DNA of 64,000 bases from Peteryoungia aggregata LMG 23059. GTDB lineage: Bacteria; Pseudomonadota; Alphaproteobacteria; Rhizobiales; Rhizobiaceae. Positions 54,772 to 61,823 of the stretch are shown here, piece by piece. The notes beneath the pieces were generated by a model, which saw only the letters and a list, made by a program, of their open reading frames with translations, made no database searches and was not told where the DNA came from. Each line of letters starts with the position of its first letter. Positions within the stretch are counted from its first letter, which is position 1. A program made the position numbers and the translations under genes. The stretch spans positions 124,001 to 188,000 of the forward strand of contig NZ_JAUSUW010000001.1 in NCBI RefSeq assembly GCF_030814435.1. Reading direction: 5' to 3'.

Positions 54772-55663
54772 GCCCGACCGCCAACTGCTCACCGAGGTTC
54801 GATCGGTGGCCCGCGGCGAGCTCGACAAGGCGATCGAAATCCTGCAAGCAAAGCCCGAGGGGCTTCATCCTGCGATCCATGCGGCCCGCAAGAAATTCAA
54901 GCGCCTGCGCAATCTCTATCGATTGGTGGCAACCGGCGACAAATCCTTCCGCCGCCAGGAGAATGCGCGGCTGAGAGACATCGCACGCAGCCTGTCGCGC
55001 ATCCGTGATGCCACAGCCCTGATCGAGACAGTCGAGCATCTGGCCGATCATGCCGTCACCGATGATGAAAGCGTCTCACTTGCAGCCACCCGCGAGGTGC
55101 TGACGCGCCGCCGCGACGAAATTGCTGCTGCCGAAAGCGACCTCGAAGCCAAGGTATCCGATGCGATCGAAGCGTGCCGGGCGGCCATCCTCGCACTCGA
55201 CGATCTGACACTCCCCTCGAAACCGGGCCATGCGGCACGGCTGATCGCGAAGGGCTGGCGCAAGAGCCTCGAGCAGGCGCACCAGGCGCTGGAAAGCTGC
55301 GAGGGCGAAGGTCACGGCGAGGCCTATCACGACCTGCGCAAGGCAGCCCAGGCCTATTGGATGAACCTCTCGCTTTTGCGCGACCTCTGGCCAAGCGCCT
55401 TAGATGCCAAGCGCAGTGACGCAAAGACGCTGGTCGAGCTGCTCGGCCACGAACACGATCTGACGGTGCTCACCACCCTTCTCGACCACGAACCGGAGCT
55501 GTTCGGCGACGGCGAAGGCCAGTCATTCCTCCTGGCCATCATCATCCGCCGCCAGATGGCGCTTCGCCGTGAGGCGCTAACACTGGCCGATCAGGTCTTT
55601 GCCGACGCCGCAAAGGACGAGGCAAGCATTGTCGAGACGCTGTGGCTGAGGGCATCGGCCTAA
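54755..55663 (+). CDS. CHAD-domain protein
   Basis: 302 residues, all alpha-helical, with the conserved histidine blocks HPAIHAARKKFKRLRNLYRL and YHDLRKAAQAYWMNLSLLRD, repeated in the two four-helix halves, and LLGHEHDLTVL. CHAD domains bind polyphosphate through basic and histidine surfaces. Start overlaps the CYTH gene end, so both are translated together and likely act on polyphosphate in the cytoplasm or at granules. Convergent with the ABC genes. Confidence 0.9.
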   Translation: MPYRIKPDRQLLTEVRSVARGELDKAIEILQAKPEGLHPAIHAARKKFKRLRNLYRLVATGDKSFRRQENARLRDIARSLSRIRDATALIETVEHLADHAVTDDESVSLAATREVLTRRRDEIAAAESDLEAKVSDAIEACRAAILALDDLTLPSKPGHAARLIAKGWRKSLEQAHQALESCEGEGHGEAYHDLRKAAQAYWMNLSLLRDLWPSALDAKRSDAKTLVELLGHEHDLTVLTTLLDHEPELFGDGEGQSFLLAIIIRRQMALRREALTLADQVFADAAKDEASIVETLWLRASA

Positions 55664-55700
55664 CGCGTCTCGCGCAATGGCGAGAAGATCACGGCGCGCT

Positions 55701-57101
55701 TTAGACCCCGATCTGCACCTGCCGGTCGCAGGTCTTCTCGATCAGCGCCGCATCATGGCTGACAAGCAGGACTGCGCAATTGCGCTCCCGCGCCAGCTCC
55801 GTCAGCAGGTCGATGGTTTCCTGCTGGGTGATGAGGTCGAGGCGCGAAGTCGGCTCGTCGGCGAAGAGGAAGAGCGGGTCAAGGAGCAGCACCCGCAGCA
55901 ATGCGAAACGCTGCAACTCGCCGCCGGAGACCTCCGTCGGCAGGCGCGAGAGAAGCGCGGACGAGAGGCGCAACCGCTCCATCAGGGGCTGGACGCGCGT
56001 TCCATCAAGCCGATGCAACCGCAAGAGATCGGCGATCGCATCGCCGAGCGTGATCTTCTGCGGAAAGGCCGAGGGCGGATCCTGGTAGAGCTTCTGATAG
56101 CGGACCGGCTTCGCCTGCGGCAGGCGCGTGACCTCACCCGCATCGACTTTCAAAAGCCCGAGCAGCACGTCGCCGAGCGAGCTCTTGCCCGAGCCGCTCG
56201 GGCCGGTAATGCCGACGATCTCGCCGGGTCGGAGCGACAGGTCCTGGCCTGAGAACAGAAGCTTGCCGCCTCTGCTCTTCCTGATCCCTGACGCGACCAG
56301 GATCGGGTCGACATCCTCGACAACGGCCGAAACCCGTTCGGCCCAGTTCTCCGGCTCCGCCGCAATCAGACGACGGGTATAGTCATGCGAGGGCGAAGAC
56401 AGAACCTCGACCGCCTCGCCCGTCTCAATGATCTTGCCTTCCAGCATCACGGCGAGATCGCCACCCATCTGCCGGGCCAGCGCGAGATCATGAGTGATGA
56501 CGAGAACCGTGCCGCCGGCCTCGACCTCCTGCATCAGAAGTGCAATCACCTCGTCGCGCCTGCTGACGTCGAGCCCCTTGGTCGGTTCGTCGGCGATGAT
56601 GATCCGCGCACCGCCGGCCCGCGCGGCGGCAAAGGCGACGCGCTGCGCCATGCCACCGGAGAGCTGTCCGGGAAGCTTCGCCTCGGCATCGAGCACGCCG
56701 AGCGCTTCGAGATCGGTGCGAGCGGCAGAGATGGCCTCGTCTTCCCCGAGACGACCGAGATAGCGATGCCCCTCGGCCACCTGCTCGAGCGCCACCATGG
56801 TGGGATCAAGCGCCAGCCAGGGTTCCTGCGGCAGAACCCCGACCTTGCGGCCCCAGAGCGGCCGAAACCGCTTCGGCTCGGCAAGCGACAGGACCTGCCC
56901 GTCGATGGTCACACTACCAGTTGCCGTCAGCCCCTCCGGCAACACACCGATGATCGCCTGAGCGAGCAGGCTCTTGCCGGAGCCGGTTTCGCCGAGGATG
57001 GTGAACGGACGCCCGGCCTTGAGGGAGAACGAGACCGGAGCGACGATCTCGCCGGTCGCGGCAGAGACCGAGGCCGCTTCGACGGAAAGAAGAGTGGTCA
57101 T
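55701..57101 (-). CDS. ABC transporter, two fused ATPase domains (oligopeptide/nickel type)
   Basis: 466 residues from ATG 57101, which overlaps the stop of the permease gene (ATGA). It contains two complete ABC ATPases: Walker A GETGSGKSLL and GPSGSGKSSL, and signature motifs LSGGMAQRVAFA and VSGGELQRFALL. The fusion is shorter than usual DppD-DppF fusions (about 550 residues), as the oligopeptide-specific C-terminal extensions are reduced. The open frame beyond 57101 is the shadow of the permease. Last gene of a four-gene unit. Confidence 0.92.
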   Translation of the reverse strand: MTTLLSVEAASVSAATGEIVAPVSFSLKAGRPFTILGETGSGKSLLAQAIIGVLPEGLTATGSVTIDGQVLSLAEPKRFRPLWGRKVGVLPQEPWLALDPTMVALEQVAEGHRYLGRLGEDEAISAARTDLEALGVLDAEAKLPGQLSGGMAQRVAFAAARAGGARIIIADEPTKGLDVSRRDEVIALLMQEVEAGGTVLVITHDLALARQMGGDLAVMLEGKIIETGEAVEVLSSPSHDYTRRLIAAEPENWAERVSAVVEDVDPILVASGIRKSRGGKLLFSGQDLSLRPGEIVGITGPSGSGKSSLGDVLLGLLKVDAGEVTRLPQAKPVRYQKLYQDPPSAFPQKITLGDAIADLLRLHRLDGTRVQPLMERLRLSSALLSRLPTEVSGGELQRFALLRVLLLDPLFLFADEPTSRLDLITQQETIDLLTELARERNCAVLLVSHDAALIEKTCDRQVQIGV

Positions 57102-57916
57102 GGCTTGTCCTTTCCGCCGATCAGCTGCAGTGCGAGCACCATCAGGAAAATCACGGCAATCGGCTGCAGCAGCGCATGCGGCGCTTCCTGGTAGTAGGGC
57201 AACAGCTCGATCATCATCGACCCGAGCTCCGGCGTCGGCGGACGAACCCCAACGCTGACGAACCCGAGCGCTGCAATCGCCATGATTGCAGACGCAGCAC
57301 CATAAGCGGCCACCGTCAAAATCATCGGCGCCAGTTCCGGCCAAAGATGTCGGCGCAGGATATAGGCAGGACCGAAGCCGAGCAGCCGCGAGGCCTCGAC
57401 CGCCGGCGACAGCAGAAGAGGCCGCGCCATGGCCCGCGTCAGGCGGAAATACTCGACCCACAGCACCAACGAAATGCCGATGTAGAGCATGGCCGGATTA
57501 TCAGGCACGATCGCCGTCAGCATCAGCACAAGCAACAGTCCCGGAAGGGCCAGGAACGCCTCCGACACCGATCCGACGGCCCGATCAACAAAGCCGCCGC
57601 GCCAGGCAGCCAGAACTCCGAGCAAAACGCCGGGGATCATCGCGGTGAAGACCGACAGCAAAGCCAGCCCGAGCGACAGGCGCAGCGCTGCCGCAAGCCG
57701 CGCCTGCATCGAGCGTCCCAGATGGTCATAGCCGAACCAGTCGGCAGCACTCGGCCCCTGCAGGGTCAGGCGCAGCGTCTGCTTCAGCGGATCGACGCCA
57801 CCGATCACCAGCGGCAGGAAGGCGAAAGCGAGCAAACCGGCGAGGATGCCCACACCGGCGAGCCGGCGCATCGGCCAGCGCGCCGGGCGCGGCGCCACAT
57901 AATCAAGCGTCGTCAT
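57098..57916 (-). CDS. ABC transporter permease (DppC/NikC type)
   Basis: 272 residues with six hydrophobic segments. The DppC family N-terminus (LAGVGILAGLLAFAFLPLVIG) is followed by DWFGYDHLGRSMQARLAAAL, the typical periplasmic start, and the EAA-like loop is EASRLLGFGPAYILRRHLWP. Overlaps both neighbours by 4 bases. Forms the membrane channel with the DppB-type subunit. Confidence 0.92.
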   Translation of the reverse strand: MTTLDYVAPRPARWPMRRLAGVGILAGLLAFAFLPLVIGGVDPLKQTLRLTLQGPSAADWFGYDHLGRSMQARLAAALRLSLGLALLSVFTAMIPGVLLGVLAAWRGGFVDRAVGSVSEAFLALPGLLLVLMLTAIVPDNPAMLYIGISLVLWVEYFRLTRAMARPLLLSPAVEASRLLGFGPAYILRRHLWPELAPMILTVAAYGAASAIMAIAALGFVSVGVRPPTPELGSMMIELLPYYQEAPHALLQPIAVIFLMVLALQLIGGKDKP

Positions 57917-58848
57917 GCGCTGCGCCTCCTAGGATCTATGCCATGGCAGAAGAGATCGACCAGCGCGTTGAGCGCGACGAACATCAGCCCCATCACGAGT
58001 GCCGTCCCCTGGATCATCGGCACATCGCGCCCGAAGATCGCATGCACCAGGGCATGGCCGATGCCCGGCCAGGCAAACAGCGTCTCGACGACCACGACAC
58101 CTTCGACGAGATAGACGAATTGCACGCCGAGATAGGTGACGATCGGAACCGCGACATTGCGCAATCCATGCCGCGAAAAGACCTGCCATTCCGAAAGCCC
58201 CTTCGTCCGACCGAAGGCGTAGTAGGGCGAGCGAGATACGGCGACCATGGCATCGCGTGCCACGCGGTTGGAGACCGCCGCCAGTCCGAGCGCCAAAGTC
58301 AGCGCCGGCAGCACGAGATGCGCCCCATGGGTGTGACCGGCCGCCGGCAGGAGATTGAGCGTCAGGCCGAAGACGATGATCAGGATCAGGCCCACCACGA
58401 ATTGCGGCAGTGCGCGCAGCGCCGTGGAGACGATCATCAGCGTGCGGTCGAGCACGCCGCCGGGCCTCAGACCCGCGAGAATGCCGAGCGGCGGACCGAT
58501 GAACAGCGACAGCACGATGGCGGCCAGCGCCAGCTCGATCGTATGACCGAGCTGCATGGCGATTTCCTCGATGACCGGCTTGCCGGTGACCAGGGAGGTT
58601 CCGAGATCGAAACGCAGAAGATCGCCCATCCAGTCGAAGAGGGCCAGGATGGCCGGTTTGGCGAGATCGAGCTCGGCGGCCACCTTGGCAGCGGCCGCGC
58701 TGTCGACGACATCATAGCCATAGCGGCCGGCAGCAATCCGGTAGGCAAGATCGCCCGGAAGCGACCTTGTCATCACAAAGCAGATGAGACCCACCATGAA
58801 GGCCACCAGAGCCGCCTGGACCAGGCGGTTCAGGATCGCCCTGGTCAT
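57913..58848 (-). CDS. ABC transporter permease (DppB/NikB type)
   Basis: 311 residues from ATG 58848, chosen because it overlaps the binding protein stop as ATGA; a GTG at 58857 is in frame. Six transmembrane segments; EAA-like loop FGRTKGLSEWQVFSRHGLRN, and the C-terminal VETLFAWPGIGHALVHAIFGRD is a DppB hallmark. Second gene of the operon. Confidence 0.92.
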   Translation of the reverse strand: MTRAILNRLVQAALVAFMVGLICFVMTRSLPGDLAYRIAAGRYGYDVVDSAAAAKVAAELDLAKPAILALFDWMGDLLRFDLGTSLVTGKPVIEEIAMQLGHTIELALAAIVLSLFIGPPLGILAGLRPGGVLDRTLMIVSTALRALPQFVVGLILIIVFGLTLNLLPAAGHTHGAHLVLPALTLALGLAAVSNRVARDAMVAVSRSPYYAFGRTKGLSEWQVFSRHGLRNVAVPIVTYLGVQFVYLVEGVVVVETLFAWPGIGHALVHAIFGRDVPMIQGTALVMGLMFVALNALVDLFCHGIDPRRRSA

Positions 58849-60362
58849 TTTGCCCACCGCATGGTTTCAAGACCAAAGGTCCGCTCGAACGGGTCGATTG
58901 TGGCACCCTCCAGCTTTGGCGAGAAGGCCACCGTCTGCTGGTACCAGGCGATCGGAATGACCGGCAGATCGGCCTGAATGGCGGCCACGGCCTGATGCCG
59001 CAGCGTCTCGCCTTCAGCGGGATCCGCGACGCGGGTCAGATCATCCAGCGCCTTTTCGAAGCCGGCATTCGTCCAGTTCATCGCGCCCCAGTCACCACCG
59101 CCTGGGCCGTAGTCGGAAAGCATGGTGCCGATCGGATCGGGAACCAGCGCGAAGTTACGCGCCATCAGCGCGAGTTCCAGCGAGCCGTCCTGATGCTTGG
59201 CCGGAATCTCGGAGGAATTGGTCGAGTTGATGGTGAGTGCAACGCCAATCTCCTTCAGCTGGTCCTGCAAGACAGCCGCGATCAATGGCAGTTCGGGGCG
59301 ATCGGGATAGGTGGTCAACGTCAGCGCGAAAGGCTTGCCGTCCTTTTGAAGGATGCCGTCGGCGCCCGGCGTCCAGCCAAGCTCGGCAAGCAGCGCCTTC
59401 GCCTTCTCAGGATCATAGCCGAGCGGTGCGAGATCGGCGTCGTGCCAGATCTTCAGGCTCGGCGGGAAGAGTTGTGTGGCAGCAGCGGGATAACGGAGAA
59501 TGGCAACAGCCAGGCCTTCACGATCGATGGCCAAGCTCAGCGCCTCGCGCGCCTTCACGTCGGCAAGGAAGGAATGCCCGGCATTGACCTTGAGCAGCAC
59601 GCTGCGCGGGATCGACACCGACTGCAGCACGACCTTGTCGCTTTTCGCCAGTCGCGTGCGGCTCGCGGGATCGAGGTTGAAGACATAGTCGGCATCGCCG
59701 CTTTCGGCCATCAGCGCGCGGGTTTCGGCACGGCTGACTGAGAGATAGGTCGCCTTCTCGATCTCGGGCTTCTGCCCCCAGTAGTCGGCGAAACGTTCAA
59801 CGGCGAGGCTCTGCGGCGCCTCAAGCTTTGTCAGCTTGAAGGGACCCGTGCCGATGATCGCCTTGACCTCGGCACCTTCATAGGCAGCCGGCGCCAGGAT
59901 CTGGGCACGGTTTTCGGCAAGGAAGGCCAAGAGCGGCACAAATGGCTTCGACAGCGAGACGACGACCGCCCCCTCGCCGTCCGCCTTGATCTCGGTGATC
60001 GGCGCCTTGCTGAGGAGCCCAGCCTTGTCCTTGGCGATGTTGAGTGCGGACGCCACCGCTTCTGCCGTCAGCGCTGTGCCATCCTGGAATTTGACACCAG
60101 ACTGCAGCTCGAAGCGCCAGGTCAGGCCGTCTTCGCTGACGGCCCAGCTCTTCGCCAGCGCCGGAACCGGATTGCCGTCCCTGTCGGCTTCGACCAGCGT
60201 CTCGACGATCCGCATGCGCAGGAAGATGTCGCCGGACTTCGCCGGATCGAGGCCGGTGATCTCGAAGGGTGCAACGATGTCGACCACGCCGTCGGTCGCC
60301 ATGACGGGGGTGGCACCGGCCAGCATGGCCAGGAAGGAGGCAGCGATGATATTCTTGAACAT
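58845..60362 (-). CDS. ABC transporter solute-binding protein, family 5
   Basis: 505 residues from ATG 60362, eight bases behind AAAGG; another ATG at 60368 is too close to that site. Signal peptide MFKNIIAASFLAMLAGATPV. Family 5 features are VETLVEADRDGNPVPALAKS, DGLTWRFELQSGVKFQDGT and IGTGPFKLTKL. These proteins bind peptides, nickel complexes, opines or metallophores; the sequence alone does not tell which. An AATGTTATAA stretch overlaps the region directly upstream (60377-60386), similar to one half of an alphaproteobacterial Zur box, so metal-linked regulation is possible. Confidence 0.9.
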   Translation of the reverse strand: MFKNIIAASFLAMLAGATPVMATDGVVDIVAPFEITGLDPAKSGDIFLRMRIVETLVEADRDGNPVPALAKSWAVSEDGLTWRFELQSGVKFQDGTALTAEAVASALNIAKDKAGLLSKAPITEIKADGEGAVVVSLSKPFVPLLAFLAENRAQILAPAAYEGAEVKAIIGTGPFKLTKLEAPQSLAVERFADYWGQKPEIEKATYLSVSRAETRALMAESGDADYVFNLDPASRTRLAKSDKVVLQSVSIPRSVLLKVNAGHSFLADVKAREALSLAIDREGLAVAILRYPAAATQLFPPSLKIWHDADLAPLGYDPEKAKALLAELGWTPGADGILQKDGKPFALTLTTYPDRPELPLIAAVLQDQLKEIGVALTINSTNSSEIPAKHQDGSLELALMARNFALVPDPIGTMLSDYGPGGGDWGAMNWTNAGFEKALDDLTRVADPAEGETLRHQAVAAIQADLPVIPIAWYQQTVAFSPKLEGATIDPFERTFGLETMRWAK

Positions 60363-60534
60363 TAGCATCACCTTTAATGTTATAAAGTTACACCCGTCTA
60401 ACCAAACCGATCCGTGCTGTCCAGTGCCGTCACGCCTCCGCCCACAACCGCCCTGCCAATTGACGATTTTCAAACTTGCCCGCAGACGCGGAAATCCGTT
60501 GCGCTGCAGGGGCTGAGGCGGTATTTCGCAGGCC

Positions 60535-61479
60535 ATGACAGAACACATGACAGCCCCACGCCCCGAGACAAGCGGCGCCTTTTGCGTCGCCGCCCTCTAT
60601 CACTTTGCCAAGTTTCCGCGTTTCGAGAGCTTCCAGGAACCGCTCGAGGCGCTCTGCAAGGCGGAAGGCGTCAAGGGTACGCTGCTTATTGCCCATGAGG
60701 GCATCAACGGCACGATCTCCGGCACCGACGCCGCGATTGCCAAGGTTCTGGCCTTCCTACGCAGCCAGCCGGAATTCAAGAATCTTGAGCACAAGGAAAG
60801 CCGGGCTTCCAAGATGCCCTTCCTGCGCATGAAGGTGCGGCTGAAGAAGGAAATCGTCACCATGGGCGTCGAGGACATCGACCCCAACGAGATCGTCGGC
60901 ACCTATGTCGATCCGAAGGACTGGAACGACCTGATCTCCGATCCCGAGACCATCGTCATCGACACCCGCAACGACTATGAGACGGCGATCGGCATCTTCC
61001 ACGGTGCGGTCGACCCGAACACCAAGACGTTCCGCGAATTCCCGGATTGGGTGAAGAACAATCCCGGCCTGCACAACAAGCCGAAGATTGCGATGTATTG
61101 CACCGGCGGCATCCGTTGCGAAAAGGCGACAGCCTTCATGAAGCAACAGGGTTTTGACGAGGTCTACCACCTCAAGGGCGGCATCCTGAAATATCTGGAG
61201 GAAGTGCCGGAAGATCAAAGCCTCTGGGATGGCGCCTGCTTCGTCTTCGACGAGCGTGTGTCAGTCACCCATGGCCTGAAAGAGGGCAACCACAAGCTCT
61301 GCCACGCCTGCCGCAACCCGATCACAGCGGAGGAACTGACGCACCCGCACTATGAGGAAGGCGTCTCCTGCAGCCATTGCTACGAGAGCCGCACCGAAGC
61401 CGACCGCGACCGCTACCGCCAGCGCCAGCTGCAGATCGCGCTCGCCAGGAAGCGCGGCGTAAAGCATATCGGCGGCTGA
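60535..61479 (+). CDS. trhO: tRNA uridine(34) hydroxylase TrhO (rhodanese family)
   Basis: 314 residues. The N-terminal half has the acylphosphatase-like UPF0176 domain ([18 protein letters not shown]), then a rhodanese domain with the active Cys189 in [17 protein letters not shown]-terminal zinc-like block carries CHACRNP and CSHC. TrhO forms 5-hydroxyuridine at tRNA position 34 with oxygen. It is divergent from the ABC operon with 172 bases between. ATG 60535 is followed by a second ATG at 60547. Confidence 0.94.
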   Translation: MTEHMTAPRPETSGAFCVAALYHFAKFPRFESFQEPLEALCKAEGVKGTLLIAHEGINGTISGTDAAIAKVLAFLRSQPEFKNLEHKESRASKMPFLRMKVRLKKEIVTMGVEDIDPNEIVGTYVDPKDWNDLISDPETIVIDTRNDYETAIGIFHGAVDPNTKTFREFPDWVKNNPGLHNKPKIAMYCTGGIRCEKATAFMKQQGFDEVYHLKGGILKYLEEVPEDQSLWDGACFVFDERVSVTHGLKEGNHKLCHACRNPITAEELTHPHYEEGVSCSHCYESRTEADRDRYRQRQLQIALARKRGVKHIGG

Positions 61480-61503
61480 TCGCCGCCGATCAATCCCTTC
61501 GCA

Positions 61504-61752
61504 TCAGCCCGAAATCACGGCGCCGCGCTTCCAGTCCCGTCGACCCCAGCTGCGCAGCCGCATGCGCGGCGCCACGGCCAGCGCGGAGAACGGAGCGACG
61601 GCAAAGGCTGCCACAACGACGAGCGGCAGCAGGATCTTGGCATGACCAGCCAGCGCCGGGATCGACAGAACGAGAATGGCGCCAACGCCGAAGATGACGG
61701 CATGGATCATCATGCTGCAGACGATTGTGAACCAGGTCTCGGGGGTGAACAT
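61504..61752 (-). CDS. Small two-helix membrane protein
   Basis: 82 residues with two hydrophobic segments (FTIVCSMMIHAVIFGVGAIL and LLPLVVVAAFAVAPFSAL) and a basic tail RMRLRSWGRRDWKRG. I do not recognise a family. The ATG at 61752 has a GGGAG ribosome binding site, but this lies within the right arm of a 16-bp hairpin. It follows the CHASE4-GGDEF-EAL gene on the same strand after 71 bases. Confidence 0.7.
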   Translation of the reverse strand: MFTPETWFTIVCSMMIHAVIFGVGAILVLSIPALAGHAKILLPLVVVAAFAVAPFSALAVAPRMRLRSWGRRDWKRGAVISG

Positions 61753-61820
61753 GGTTCGTCTCCCTTTCCTGAAAGGGAGACGAACCCGGCAACAGGTTCC
61801 GGCGGGATCATGCCGGGTTC
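61753..61820 (-). promoter_or_regulatory. Two overlapping hairpins in front of the small membrane protein gene
   Basis: Hairpin B has perfect 16-bp arms (61771-61786 and 61753-61768) with two bases between, and its 3' arm contains the ribosome binding site GGGAG. Hairpin A has 10-bp arms GAACCCGGCA/TGCCGGGTTC (61811-61820, 61782-61791). Both use 61782-61786, so they cannot both form fully. The layout is that of a translational switch, or of a gene-end hairpin plus a translation-blocking hairpin. Confidence 0.6.
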
Positions 61821-61823
61821 AGC

